The position numbers and the translations under genes were made by a program. Below the pieces are notes generated by a model. It saw nothing but the letters and a program-made list of their open reading frames with translations. It did no database searches and was not told where the DNA came from. From assembly GCF_028372415.1 (NCBI RefSeq), contig NC_092879.1, positions 68,204,800-68,268,799 on the forward strand: DNA of 64,000 nt. The letters run 5' to 3'. Of the stretch, positions 47,190-58,954 are shown piece after piece; within the stretch, counting starts at the first letter, position 1; every line of letters starts with the position of its first letter. Source of the DNA: Notamacropus eugenii. Taxonomy: Eukaryota > Chordata > Mammalia > Diprotodontia > Macropodidae.

Positions 47190-48078
47190 ATAAAAAGCTG
47201 ACGAGCTCATATAATTGACCCCTATGATCAAGGAACTATAGGAAATAATTGCAATGTAATACTGAGGTATGCAGATAAAATGAAACTGTTATGGCTTTCC
47301 TGAAAAGCATACTAAATAGCTTTTTCATCTCATGGACTCTTTTTCCAGTTATATAAAAATGTTATTTGGACTCAAATGTAACATATTTGCTGACAGTTGA
47401 AGAAAGATAAAGAATAAAGACTTTGAGTTTGAATCTGGATTTCATATTGAACCCAAGGGATGAAGATAATATCTATAATACAGTCTTTCCCTCTAGACAA
47501 GTCAGAGCAAGCATAAAGATATAAAAGAGAAAACTGATGAATATATCAAGAGAGTTATTGGCATCCTGAAATCAAAGTTGAATAGGAAGAACACTTAAAG
47601 CAGTAAATACCCATGAAATGCTAGTCTTAATGTACAATTTTGGGACTATAAAATTTGGAAATTATCCTCCCAAAATCTGTACTACACTAATATATTACAA
47701 GGCCCATCACCCTAAGACTGTTCTAGAAAGAAATACTTCCTTGCCAAAAATGAGGAAGAGGATCAGTAAACCTTCTTACAGCTTGTAATGAATAGGTCAG
47801 AAACCTACAGAAATACTTTTGGAACAAACAAAAATGACTTCAAGCAGATATAAAGGCTTTTAACATATATTTACCATAAGATTTGTGGAATGTAACAAAA
47901 AATAGCTTGTATCCAGATAAATCATGTGGATAGGTATGTCTGAGAAATGGAATTAAGAGACTGTATGAGTGACATTTGTATGAATTCAGCCAACCTTGTG
48001 TTACCAAAGAAACACTGAAAAAATGACTGACTCATGTGGATTTACCACCGTGCATCAGCTAACTATCTCACTCTAGAA

Positions 48079-48260
48079 CAGGGGTGGGGAACTTGTGGCC
48101 TCAAAGTTATACATGACCCTCTGAGTCCTCAACTGTGGCCCTTTGACTGAATCTAAATTTTACCTCTGTTTTCTGAAGTTTGGATTCAGTCAAAGGACTG
48201 TACTTGAGGATCTAGAAGGCCACATGTGGCCGCCTCGAGGCTGCAGGTTCCCCATCTTTG
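48079..48260. mobile_element. Palindromic hAT-type MITE, inserted in R4/Dong-like copy 1
   Basis: Left terminus CAGGGGTGGGGAACTTGTGGCC and right terminus GGCTGCAGGTTCCCCATCTTTG are inverted repeats. The inner arms GGCCCTTTGACTGAATC and GATTCAGTCAAAGGAC also pair. Same family as 19960-20158. Confidence 0.82.
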
Positions 48261-48800
48261 CTAAAACATTCCTTCATAGCTGTGCTCCTATTCTTCCATT
48301 GGGGCATTCCTCCAGGAACCTCCATTTTGAGAAAGGGCTCAGGTCTGTCATTCCTCTCCAGACTTCGGTTCTGACTCTCTGGACATGCCTCAGCTGTCAT
48401 CTCACCCTGGAAGTTTCCTCCCTGCCTATGGTCTTCTCATCCAGGAACATTCCTTCTTCACTGTGCCCTTTTTGTCCTGGACTATTCCTCCATCCTTGTG
48501 GCCCCCTTCTCTGCCTTTTCCAAGATGAGTTCTTCCCAGATCTCTCATTTTAAAAAAGGGCCCAGGCTAGTCATCCTGTATTTTTTTTTCCTGCCACTGC
48601 TTATGTCTCTCCATCCTTTAGTACCATCCTCCCAAGTGGGTACCTTCCACCTACTCTCAACTTTTCAGCTTCCCTTTAGAGTGTAAACTCTTTGAGGAGC
48701 TTTCTTTTTGCTTCTCTTTATATCCCCAGTGCTTGAGTACAGTGCCTAGCGCCTAGCATATAGAAGCCCTTAATAAATGCTTAGTGACTTGTTAACTGTT
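48261..48800 (+). repeat. Unassigned repeat with an L2-like end
   Basis: An internal near-duplication is visible: CATTTTGAGAAAGGGCTCAGGTCTGTCATTCC (about 48325) against CATTTTAAAAAAGGGCCCAGGCTAGTCATCC (about 48546). The right end (48670-48795) has AGAGTGTAAACTCTTTGAGGAGC, TATCCCCAGTGC and CTTAATAAATGCTTAGTGA, like an L2 or LTR polyadenylation end. It lies between the MITE and the continuation of the R4/Dong-like copy. Confidence 0.5.
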
Positions 48801-49421
48801 TTGGGGAGTGGAGGGATTTATAATGATAATTCAGCATGAGGTCATTGCCACCAGGAATTATAAAATTGTTATATTATGCAAGGAATTGGTAGAAACTACA
48901 GTTTATGGTTTGAGCATGCCACTGCAAACTGTAAAAATTTAGCAACCATAACTATATAGTAAGACATCAATCATTTGGTGGCTAGAGTTATAAATTAAAA
49001 TTTTTCTATTTTTCATGGACTGAGAGAAAATAGATCTCCATACTCCAAATATAGATCTCAAAATATTCTGGACAACTCAATCAATAACTTATACTGGAAG
49101 TGGGGCATTAACACAGACTGATCTCTTATCCAAAATCATCCAGATGTGATACTGATCTCTAAAAAACTTGGGAACAATTTTTAACAGATGTCACTCTACA
49201 TAGTCCTCATCGTCTTTCAGCTACAAAAAATGAAAAGATTTCACAGTGTAGAGGCCTAGTAAGGAGATCAAAGTCATGTGGAAATAAGAGGAAGTTTATA
49301 TCATTGCTATTGTCCTTGCTACTTTTGGAGTTATACTGAGGGGTGTTTTCAGCAAGCCTACAGAGGATAAGCTAATGCTCCAATATACTTGTTTTCATAT
49401 AAAAAAAGCAATTATTTTATC

Positions 49422-49718
49422 TATCTAGAGATAGATCGGTGGTACTGTGGATAAAGCTTTGGGCCTGAATTCAGGAAGACCTGAGTTCAAATGCAACCTT
49501 AGACACTTAGTAGCTGTGTGACCCCAGACAAGTCATGTAACTTCTATTAGCTGCTGTTTTCTTAACTGTAAATTGGGGATAATAATAGAACAGCACCTTC
49601 TTCTCAGGGTTGTGAGGATCAGATGAGATACTATTGGTAAAACTCGTAGCACAAATAAAGCTCTTAGCTCTGGCACATAGTAGGTGCTTAATAAATGCTT
49701 ATTCCCCTTCCCATCTGT
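49422..49718 (+). mobile_element. CORE-type SINE inserted near the 3' end of R4/Dong-like copy 1
   Basis: CGGTGGTACTGTGGATAAAGC, GAAGACCTGAGTTCAAATGCAACC, GTAGCTGTGTGACCCCAGACAAGTCATG and a tail CTGGCACATAGTAGGTGCTTAATAAATGC. The flanks continue the R4-like 3' sequence on both sides. Confidence 0.8.
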
Positions 49719-49859
49719 GCATTAGTCCTTAAAATATTTTCTATTAAAAAATAGTAACAGAATAGTAACTTGTCACAGGGTTATTTCTTTGTGAACCTCA
49801 TTTAAGTTTGTTTAGAAAATGAGAATGAGTTGAATAACAAAAATGCTAATAGTGACAAA

Positions 49860-49920
49860 GATATATATACACATACATAAACATATACATATACATACAC
49901 GTACATATACATATATATGT
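49860..49920. repeat. (AT)n/(AC)n microsatellite between the two R4/Dong-like copies
   Basis: ATATATATACACATACATAAACATATAC... sits exactly at the 3' end of copy 1 and just before copy 2. Confidence 0.92.
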
Positions 49921-49924
49921 CTGC

Positions 49925-50765
49925 ATTGACTCAGTCAACACCAACAATATATTGAGCAAGAAATGTAGAAGGAATCATTGAGATATGTCGATTGATTTGT
50001 GGAAAAGGGTTTATGATGTCAATTCAGGATCATGGCATTGTCACCCGAAATTATGGAAGAGTGGTCTTTAAGGAATTTAGACTTAGGGTATTATTGATTA
50101 GAGCAACTTATTTTTTTTAAATGGTAGAAACTGTTGAACATATTTTGCAAGCTGCAGAGATTTATCATCTACTGAATACCCAGCAAGTCATGAAGACCCA
50201 ATGGATCAAAATTATACATGAATTACACATTAGAAGTTCTATATTTTTCATAAACAGAAAAATCCCTGTGTTACAAATACAGACTTCAAAATACATTTGA
50301 GAATTCAGCCAATAAACTATGTTACAACTGGAGCACTATCACAGATAGAACTGTTGCCCACAATTGCATGGACATAACGCTGATCCAGAAACATTTAAGA
50401 ACAACATTTTTAATAGGTATCATCATATCAAAAATCTTTAGTTCTCAAGGTATATGTGATAAACAAAAAACTTTAAAAATGTAGTGACCTAACAGAAGCT
50501 ATCTAAACTGTGTAGCCAGATGGGCTACATGTCATCATCATCTTCAAGTGTGTGAATATGCTTTCAGTGAACAGATAGCAGATAAACTGAGATCCCAACA
50601 CCCTTAGTTAGTTACAAAAATCAATTATTTTATCTGTCTGTGTCATAGTTCACAGGATATTATATATAAAAGAATTATAGAAGGACAATTACTTGTCTCT
50701 GGACCATTTCTTTTTGAACTCCATTGAAAAGATGTGAAGAAAAGACAATAATAAGGATGATGTTG
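49925..50765 (+). mobile_element. R4/Dong-like LINE, copy 2 (5'-truncated C-terminus and 3' UTR)
   Basis: The order of motifs repeats that of copy 1: MSIDLWKR, IQDHGIVTRNYGRV, a cysteine-bearing segment near 50130, then NKLCYNWSTITDRTVAHNCMDITLIQK near 50320-50400, where MD replaces the catalytic PD. This is followed by KYSDL-like and C-terminal segments and a 3' UTR shared with copy 1 (AATTACTTGTCTCTGGACCATTTCTTTTTGAACTCC against AGTAACTTGTCACAGGGTTATTTCTTTGTGAACCTC). It ends at a GATGATG-rich tail near 50760. Non-functional. Confidence 0.72.
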
Positions 50766-51260
50766 TAGCCAGCAGGGCCTGATGAAATTAAAGGGTAGCC
50801 CTTTTCAGACCTTGAGTGGCCATATTTGGAATTTATTAAGCGTGCTTGGGAAAAAGCACTTTAAGACTCTAAGTGGCCATATTTGCATACGAAAAGGCCA
50901 GGAAGCAGGTTAAGCACTTGGCAGAGACAATGGACTTGCCCCCTGGCCAAAGGTTGCTTCCAGCCTTTTCTCCTCCCACTCCTTTATGTGGGTAAACTGG
51001 AAAGACAGAATTTAAAAACACTGGAACTGACCTCTGCCTGTCCAGTTAAGTGAGCTCAAGAGTCTGCTAAGGAGGAAGCCCTGGGGTCAAGAGGATTGAC
51101 TTGAATCTCTTGTAGTTTAGGAATGTGGGATAAGTGGTTTCTCTCTCCCCTTCCCTGCTCCCTCCATCAGCAGTGACATCTGAAAGAGGGGAATCTTTTC
51201 ATTTCACCAAGTGGCTTGGGCAACTTGATTGATCAAGGGTCCCCTGATCTTCCCCTTCCA
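50766..51260 (+). mobile_element. Possible solitary LTR or unassigned repeat
   Basis: The block starts TGTTGTAGCC near 50762 and differs in composition from its flanks. It carries a near-duplicate GAGTGGCCATATTTGG / TAAGTGGCCATATTTGC pair (50816 and 50872) of the kind seen in LTR enhancers. No paired LTR, primer-binding site or internal coding region was seen. The LTR call is inference. Confidence 0.3.
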
Positions 51261-51269
51261 CATGCATGC

Positions 51270-51420
51270 TAGTAAAAATAATAATAGCTTACACATAAAG
51301 CAATTTAAAGTTTGCAAAGTGGATGCTTTATAGTACAGTATTATCCCCATTGATTGACACAACTCTGTGAGATAGAAATTGTTGACATCCCCTTTTCTTC
51401 AGTAAGTGGGACAAATACTC
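51270..51420 (-). mobile_element. CORE-type SINE tail half
   Basis: AATTTAAAGTTTGCAAAGTGGATGC...TATTATCCCCATTGATTGACACAACTC resembles the reversed tail. Confidence 0.6.
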
Positions 51421-51454
51421 TAGAGAAGTCAGCCTACTGAGGTTCTGAATTTGA

Positions 51455-51660
51455 AGACTTTGAGGATAGATAACTGGATTTGTATTCAAGAACACTTGGT
51501 CTCAAATCCTATCTGTGACAGCAACTAACTGTTATATGATCCTGGGCCTTCATTTCATTAACTTCAAGAGGGGAATAATACTACCTTTAATATCTACCTT
51601 ACAGGGTTATTGTAGGGTCCAAATGAATTAATGTGCATAAAGTGCCTTCAAGCAGTCTGG
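51455..51660 (+). mobile_element. CORE-type SINE
   Basis: GATAGATAACTGGATTTGTATTCAAGAACAC...ATGATCCTGGGCC...CTACCTTACAGGGTTATTGTAGGGTCC...GTGCATAAAGTGCC in forward order. Confidence 0.68.
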
Positions 51661-51839
51661 AAATATGTTATTGTTTACAGTGATCCTGTGTAAGATAAAC
51701 TTACATACTATGGTTTTGAGTTACAAAAAAAGTTATTTTATTCACCTGTGCAATAATAATTTCAGAATAACAATCTGTACCCAGTACCATTTCTATCAGG
51801 ATTCCATGGAACTATCAATATAACACCAAGCAAAAAAGA

Positions 51840-52010
51840 CTTTTATTTAATACATACTTTAAAGTTTTCAAAATATTTTATGTAATATCTTATTTGAGAC
51901 GCAGTTGCTTTGTAAATTATTATCTTCCTTTTACAAATGAACAAACTCACTTGTTACAGGCAGGATTTCAACCCAGGTCTTTCTGATTCCACATCCATCT
52001 CTCCTTCCAA
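51840..52010 (-). mobile_element. CORE-type SINE
   Basis: TTTAAAGTTTTCAAAATATTTTATG...TACAAATGAACAAACTCACTTG...GGATTTCAACCCAGGTCTTTCTGATTCC is the reversed order. Another core scrap is at 52340-52420 (AGAAATGAGGAAACAGAGGC). Confidence 0.65.
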
Positions 52011-52929
52011 CAGACCCCTTTGTTATATGAATAAAGTCATAACATACCCTGATTTCATTGGTACAGAGACAAAGTCAAAGCAATTTTTTTTCACACGATA
52101 ACAGGACCTAAAGATCTTTTTTATAGTAAATTCTTGATTAACCATATGAATGAAAGATAAGATGAAAAATTAGTGTTTCCAGATATCTGAAGTAAGATTT
52201 GCCAATTCTGGCTTTTTTCTGCAATCTCAGTAAATAATAGAATCATTTGGTTCCATTTGCCTTCCCCAGCTTCAGTTTCTTCAATGATAAACCAATACTG
52301 GGCAGACTTTTCAGGTCCTCTTGTGTAAGCCTTCCACCCTCTCCCAGTTTTAGAAATGAGGAAACAGAGGCTGAAAGCACTGACTAACTTGCCAAAGGTC
52401 ACAGAGCCTTGTTTTCCCCATTACATATTTTGTTCAAGCTGTAGTCCAACCTTTGACCTCAAGCCCCAAAGATTGCATTCAGTATGTGTGGGTTTTGTTG
52501 TGCAGAGAATGAGCCTGATTTCCACTGGCTTAGGCAGAACACAGATCCTTCTTTTGATTAATGGAGTGAGTATTCTAGAGGGCAGCTCAATTGTGTAAAG
52601 ATAGATAACCACCCCAGGAAAAAAGGATGACAGTCATGTGACTGTTTTCTCTCCATTTTTGAGACATTCATTTATCATTGGAAATGATATACTTACATCT
52701 CTGCTTGTATATGTTGACAAGTGTGTTTTCCTAAGTCTCCCCAAAGCAGGAGAATTTTCTGATCTTTTCCCCCCCAGTTCTGTAAAACACTAGGCTGTAC
52801 AATTGAGCATGTGTTGAACTTCTTTAGAAAAACTAAAATATTGGACCAGTGTCTCCTCATGTGATTTGCTACGTATCACTAACCCTCTTACTTTCTTCTT
52901 AAGCCCCCTGAAATTTGACTTCTAACTTC
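52011..52929. other. Mostly unique intron sequence
   Basis: Apart from the SINE scrap at 52340-52420, nothing recognised. Confidence 0.4.
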
Positions 52930-53445
52930 ATTTTACTAAAAATGCGATCTGCATTACCAATGATTTCTTAATTGTTAGATCTAATGGTTACTTCTCAGGA
53001 TCTTTCTTGACTTTATCTGCAGCATTTGACACTGTTAACCATACTCCACTAGCTACTCTCTTCTCTCTGGGTTTTCATGACACTTCTCTCTCCAAGTTCT
53101 TTTTCTACTTATCTGACTACTTTTCTCAGTCTCTTTAGTTGGTTTGTCCTTCATATCACACCAGCTAGCTCCTTTTGTCTCCAAAGGCATCTTTCTATTC
53201 TGTTTTCTTTTCTCTCTATATTCTCTTACTCAGCAACCTCACCAATTCCTGTAGATTCAATCACCATCTCTACATGGATGACTTTCAGATCTACGCAGCT
53301 ATCTCTAATGTTTCCTAGGAGTTGTGGTCTTGCACCACTAGATGTCCATTGAACATTGTGACCTGGCTATCCTGTAGCCATCTGAAACTTTGTATGTCCA
53401 AAATAGAGCTCATCTTACCCCCACCACCCATTCGTAATGAACTTT
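52930..53445 (+). mobile_element. L2 LINE reverse-transcriptase region
   Basis: This is the middle of the L2 ORF in forward orientation. Landmarks are TTATCTGCAGCATTTGACACTGTTAACCAT (encoding SAAFDTVNH), CTCTGGGTTTTCATGACAC (LGFHDT), TACTTATCTGACTACTTTTCTCAGTCTC (YLSDYFSQS) and TACATGGATGACTTTCAGATCTACGCAG. The last is the YADD-like box, here YMDD, followed by FQIYA. It closes with CTGAAACTTTGTATGTCCAAAATAGAGCTCATCTTACCC. Stops and indels make it a fossil. Confidence 0.85.
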
Positions 53446-53454
53446 TTTACTGTT

Positions 53455-53865
53455 GAGGGAACCAAATCAATCAAAAATCATTTATTAAGTGATTCTTATG
53501 TACCACACACTATGCTAAGCCCTGGGAATGCAAAGAAAGGCAAACAATATTCCCTGTTCTTAAGGATTATATGTTCTGTAATCACTAGGTAGGGACATGT
53601 ACTCTACATGCAGTTATTGGTAATCTCCCAGGGGAAGATACTGGCAGTTAGGATGACTGGGAGGGCCTCCTTCAGTAGGTGGGATTTGAGCTGAGATGAA
53701 AGGCAGTCATGGAAGCTAGGAGCAACAGGTAAGGAGGGAAAGCATTCCATACACAGAGGATTCTAATTACAAAGGCATGGAGATGAGTGAAGGAATGTTG
53801 TTTTTGACATGACAAGTAGACCAGGATAGCTGGATCTGGGTCTGCATGGGTGGGTGGGGAGAATA
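53455..53865 (-). mobile_element. L2 LINE 3' region
   Basis: ATCATTTATTAAGTGATTCTTATGTACC, TATGCTAAGCCCTGGGAATGCAAAGAAAGGC and GGTGGGATTTGAGCTGAGATGAAAGGCAG are the reverse complement of the L2 3' part. It stands tail to tail with the forward L2 just before it. Confidence 0.7.
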
Positions 53866-53869
53866 AGAT

Positions 53870-54600
53870 GCAAAAAGACTACAGTGATAGCAGGGGGGCA
53901 AGTTAAGAAGAGCTTAAGAGTCTTCTTTTTTGGGTCTTCAGCAGCTATGCCTGGAGCCTGTGCAGGAGCCTATGGCTGGGCTACATCTCCACAGGGCTTA
54001 CTTCCTACAATGATGTCTAGGGGCCGTTCCCTGGAAGCATTGCTGTTTCAAGACTCTTAGATTCAGTGTCCCAGGCTAATAATTCTGTCAGGGTCTGAGG
54101 GGAGATGGTGGTAAAAATGGTGGTGGGTTTGCCTTATTTGACACATGCCATCTCCTATATCTCCCTCAGGGAAGCTTCAGCAGGGGTAGCTTGCCTGCCA
54201 TGTGTGTGGCAATTGGATGGCAATTGATAAGGGTGGCTGGCCTCTTCTAAGCAAGAGCCTCCTCCCTGGATGATGGCTGTGAGGGCTGGGTAGAAGCAGG
54301 ATCAGTGGTCTGAGGGGTGCTGTCACTCCCGGAGTTGCTGTGACTACCTGCCTGTTGGTCGAAGTTGGCCAGCATCTGTTAGGGGGTGATGAAGAGGATG
54401 AGTGCCTTCCAGGAAATGATTTCTCCTCTCAAGGATGGCTGTGGGAGGCTAAGGAAGGAGCCAAGTGTAGTGGTTGGGAGAGGCACTGCTCTTCTCAAGG
54501 TTTTTGCGCTGAGGGTCCTGAGCTTTTTCCACCTGAATTCAAGAGGAAATGCCGGTCATAGTTGGAGTGGTTCGACTTGCCTGGTCCATGCTGCTTCCGG
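53870..54600 (-). repeat. Unassigned dispersed repeat, copy B
   Basis: The reverse complement of 53870-54360 aligns with 22245-22670. The extension to about 54600 has no counterpart at copy A. On the minus strand a stretch reads MLANFDQQAGSHSNSGSDS then TPQTTDPASTQPSQPSSREEAL, a low-complexity Ser/Thr/Gln segment that looks once-coding. Downstream stops are frequent. A decayed processed pseudogene is the simplest reading; the parent gene was not recognised. Confidence 0.5.
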
Positions 54601-54639
54601 TCTGTCCCTTTCACTGCTACTTTAGCTAGACTGAAAGAA

Positions 54640-55140
54640 ATATAAATTCTAGTGGCTCCTTGTTATGTCTAGAATTAGATATTTGGCATTTGCAACTCTG
54701 GACAAGCTGGACTGGGCTAGTTCTACTTTCCTAATCTTTGCACACTCCTCTCCCTTCTGGCTCAGCCAAACCTGCCTACTTATTGTTCCTCACACACAAT
54801 ATTTCATCTCCATAGTTTGTAGTGGCCATCCCTCTCCCCCCATACCTGGAATGTTTTACATCTTTAGTTCTGTGTCTTGAAATCTTTGGATTTCTTCAAA
54901 ATACAGTAGGCACACACCACTTTTCATGGTTGCCCCATGTGCTAGTGCCCTCCCACTCAAAACTACCTTTGTACTCATTTTGTCTGTATTATTCTTATTT
55001 TCATACTTATTTATGCATATGTTATCTCTTCCATTACAATGCAAATTCCATGAGGGTAGAGGCTGTTTTTGCCTTTCTTTGTATCTATAGTGCTTAGCAG
55101 AGTGCCTGACACATAAGTAGGTCCTTAACTTGTAGATTGT
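54640..55140 (+). mobile_element. L2 LINE 3' part
   Basis: TCTAGTGGCTCCTTGTTATGTCTAGAATTAGATATTTGGC, CCATACCTGGAATGTTTTAC, CAATGCAAATTCCATGAGGGTAGAGG and TATAGTGCTTAGCAGAGTGCCTGACACATAAG follow L2 in forward orientation. Confidence 0.82.
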
Positions 55141-55850
55141 AGTTGTTCTCAGAGCTGAAGGTTGTTAATCATGGATCCCTGTCACCCCCAAAGAACATCA
55201 CTGAACTTAAACTCTGCTGGCATTATAAAGCCTGGTTTCACAAGTCGATGTAGGCCTATGTTGTCTCTGACACTCATTTTATACAAAGCTAACTTGGGAT
55301 GCCAGTGACTTGCAAAACATATTGTTTAAACATGTTCCGATTGCTAACAGACCATACTGTTATGCCTTTTAGATTTCAGTAAACCATATGAAAATGCTAA
55401 TTATTGAGTCTACATTAATTTGTATAAATTATGCAAATTGGGTAGCAATTAAGCACTACTGTGGCTGAGGTGGATTCCATGCTATTTTTTAACTTTAATG
55501 TTGGACTGACATAGATTCTGTTCACTAAAATAAATTGTTTTATTGTAGAGTGTTTACAAAGCAATTGCTGATGGTAATTGGTTGTAGATGACACTATTGT
55601 GGATTTCCTGAAGATTTATTTAACCATATGCACTGCAAGGGAAAAAAGGTCAAGGAATAACATCGACTTACAACATTTCATTCACGGAAAATTGTGCCTG
55701 TCAATTAACAGAGTTGATCCTAGCAAATGCACCAGAGGAATAAATATAGAGTGAATGTAGATACCCACATAATTGAGAATATAATACACTTTTCTGTGTA
55801 AGATAATATAGAGAGAACACACAACTATGTAGTAGAGAATATAGAGAGTG
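55141..55850. promoter_or_regulatory. Repeat-free block, candidate conserved non-coding element
   Basis: AT-rich sequence with homeodomain-like cores (GCTAATTATTG) and a perfect octamer ATGCAAAT at 55431-55438. The central part (55350-55660) is the best candidate. Function is inference only. Confidence 0.25.
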
Positions 55851-55851
55851 T

Positions 55852-56056
55852 ATGTGTGTATATATATATGTATATATATATACATATATAGATACACACC
55901 CTTACATAGAGAATATAAGGAAAATACACACCTGTATAGGAGAGAATATAGATAGAAAACATGTCTACACAATCAAGTCTAGAGAAAACTTCCTGGAAAG
56001 TCAGGAACATAGAATCATATATATGTGTATATATATGCATATGTATGTATGTATAC

Positions 56057-56113
<57 letters not shown>

Positions 56114-56128
56114 CATACATACATCTAT
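55852..56128. repeat. Two microsatellite tracts, (AT)n and (TG)23
   Basis: TATATATATGTATATATATATACATATATAG at 55855-55895, and at 56018-56125 ATATATGTGTATATATATG leading to an uninterrupted run of about 23 TG units. Confidence 0.92.
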
Positions 56129-57620
56129 TAAGGCTATAGAGGAAATAAATATCCAGGAAGATAGTACTTCTTGGTTAAATGGATTTTTCAAATCTCAAGT
56201 ATCTCATTTTTTCCTTCCTGAAATGGGGGATTCCCTCTCACCCCTAATATGAAAAATGTCCAGCTGACTTGGTTCATTCCATGCTACTGACTTTTGCTAA
56301 GAATTCTTAAATCACATGGAGACTAGACAGCTCTTACTAATACGTAATAGTCTCAAGATGGATGCTTTGTAACAGTGGGTAGAAAGCTTTCTTAGGACTA
56401 GCTCACATATTAACTCACATATTCACGTCGCTTTTCAGAGCACCCCTGCCTGTTTTCAGTTTTATTTCACAGAAACTCAACTCTGTTCAAGATCATGTCT
56501 TCTCTTTGCTCTGGGACAGTGACATCAATAGCATTATTGTAGATCACAACTGTGATTGCAGGGAGCATCCATTTGACTCTGGCTTCTAGATTTGGTTTTT
56601 CAGATATGCTAGTTAAACATGCTGGCACATCAGTAAGGTGAAAGAAAATGAATCTTTCTTTAGGTCTAAAATAATTGTGAGGAGAAAAAAAAGCATGTAA
56701 ATGATCATGGGAAATTTCAGTAATGGTTGCAGGCCAGAAATTAGGAATTTCTGTGATTAAGGAGATTGTGTCAAATATTAGTGATTTATTTTGTTGAAGT
56801 TTCTCAGATCAACAATGAATATTAGAAATGGAGTTTTGTATCAAGTGCTCTTCCTAGGAGTTTCACCAAAATAAAGAAAATTTGTTCAAATACTCCCCCT
56901 GGGATCATATTTATTCTAAAAATAGTTTCAGTTAAATAATAAACAAATCTGGAATTGATTCTTTTAGTGTTTTTTAGAAATATATTCTGTTTAACCTCAA
57001 AATCATTTTTTGTATTACCTCTTGGTTTGACTTAGATCAGCGTTCTGAAATATTTGAAAAGGAAATAATGATGCATTTCATTGTTGCTTCATTTTTTGCT
57101 AATGAATGCTACCTCCTTGAGGTTTTCTTTTAAGTGGCACTGGATTGTTGATGATGTCCGATTTTCTGTTTCCCTGAGGTTTGGAAGGGAGATCTACCTG
57201 TTTTTCAAAAATATATGTCAGAATCAGTTCCTGCCCCTCCCCCTCCCATTCCTCCTTCTCTCAGCATTGTCTAAAGATTGATTGTAAATATCATTACTTT
57301 CTAAACTACTTGTCCAGTATTCCAAATAGATACCTATCTTTCCTTACACATAGGAATTAATAAAGTTGAATGTAAGTCAAAATCGGCAGTATAGCTTTGA
57401 ATGGAGGCCCACCTTTCAATTGATGTTAATCGAGGAATGTTGTTAGAACTCATGCTTATCATTTTCTAGGAAAGAAAAAATCATGTTCATGCACTAGACA
57501 CTCAGGATACAAAGAAAAAGCTGATTTGATCACATCTTAGTAGCCATCTTCATTTACTGTTTCAGGTTTTCAAGGATCAGTCATTTCCTCTGTCTCACAA
57601 ACACAGATCACAGTTCAGGT
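56129..57620. other. Repeat-poor intron block
   Basis: No transposon or exon recognised. Confidence 0.4.
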
Positions 57621-57624
57621 GCTT

Positions 57625-57800
57625 CCAACTCAAGGTTCATTAAGTGCCTTTTATGTGTGATTCTGGATATACATAGAGGAAACAGACCCTGCCCTCAAGA
57701 AGCTCACATTCTCCTTTTAGGAAAAAACAATCTGTAAACAGATAAGTAAATGTAAAACATATTGAAAGTAAATGCAAAGTAAATCACTAAATCACAACCA
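57625..57800 (-). mobile_element. L2 LINE 3' end
   Basis: GTTCATTAAGTGCCTTTTATGTGTGATTCTGGATATAC, CCTGCCCTCAAGAAGCTCACATTCTCC and AACAATCTGTAAACAGATAAG are reversed L2 terminus. Confidence 0.72.
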
Positions 57801-58954
57801 CTTCCTTGCCTTAGCTGATGGTTGTAGGAGTTACTTTGGCCAAAAAGTGGTCTTCAGTGGCTTGTATTGACAAATTTGAAAGAACGGAAACACCTTAACT
57901 TAAATCCTTGAAAATGTCAGTCCTTTGTAGTGTTCCCTTCTGCCAAAAAGCCCGTAAGAGAATTGTCTCAAAACTCAAAAAAGAGCCCAAGTCTGAACTG
58001 GCCTAATTATTTGCTTAACAGCTGAGAACTTGGGGAATTGTATTCTCCGCACATGAATTCCAGATACCAAGGAGTATATCTGCACTTTGTGTTGCCAGCA
58101 GATTAAGCCAATAGAAAAATAGATCTCTACCCATTTTCAGTGAGCAGTGAAATCTGAATCTATAGCTTGCAATTGAAGCCATTTTCCCCAAAGCCTTTGA
58201 GGGCTGTTACTCAGTCTGGTGTAAACAATTTATTGTGAAAGTCCTAGAATATTTGCATTTTAATTAAAGAAAAATTTAATTAAATACCAAACTTTAATCA
58301 GAAAAGCAGAGTTTAGGCAGACAGTGTACTTGCATGTTAAGGAGCCTATTCTGAGGGGATGTGTGCTCCTGCAAGGCTGAGTTTTGTGTCATTTAAATAG
58401 CAAAATGGCATCTGGGTCTCTTCTGGCAAACTGATTTGAAAACAGCTCCCAGCTGCCTTTGGGCCCCTTACTCTGAATTTGAGAGGGAGGCTTGCATTCT
58501 AAAGTGGTGACTTGAGCCACTTCAGTAACAGAAAGATGAAGAGGATTTCCTGAGGTGACCAGGATGAGAGGAATGGTCTTAATTCCTATGGGAGGTGGAG
58601 TCTCAAGAAATGGACAACTTTGAAACCAAAGGGATGGCAGGACTCTTAACAGGATAAAGCCTATTTGGCTAGAGGGTAGTTTCAATTAAACTGCTAGGAC
58701 CACTGATTATGTTATGTTTATGATTGTGTTAGATTCCGGTACCTTAAAAATTCTTTTTCCTCCATTTTTGAGCAGTCTTTGATTATCCCTCCAAACCATC
58801 CTAGTATCTTGAAAAGATACTCTTGCTTTGGATTTACAGGCCCACAAAAATGAGGACAGACATCAAGAAGGAAGCTTGGTAACCATGAGTTAAGTTTCAG
58901 GCCTGAAATTTGCAATGAAAACCACCCTGGAGAGCCATGTTTGAATCCTACCTC
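57801..58954. other. Repeat-free intron block
   Basis: No transposon recognised. 58000-58350 has an octamer ATTTGCAT at 58251-58258 and an adjoining TTTAATTAAAG / TTTAATTAAAT doublet, making it another candidate regulatory segment. Confidence 0.35.

Larger units (their letters stand above)
47190..49860 (+). mobile_element. R4/Dong-like LINE, copy 1 (decayed, multiply interrupted)
   Basis: Blocks of a LINE polyprotein lie in order on the plus strand. At 47268 is YADKMKLLW, a reverse-transcriptase YxDD box with the second Asp lost. Near 47330 is SHLMDSFSSYIKMLFGL. From 47524 comes YIKRVIGILKSKLNRKN and, one frame on, KAVNTHEMLVLMYNFGTIKF. From 47697 comes YKAHHPKTVLERN. After an interruption at 48079-48800 there is PDVILISKK near 49140, the PD motif of a restriction-like endonuclease, then EIKVMWK and VYIIAIVLATFGVI. 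These suit the C-terminal half of R4/Dong-clade LINEs rather than L1, L2, CR1 or RTE. A SINE splits its 3' end at 49422-49718. Stops and shifts make it inactive. Confidence 0.7.
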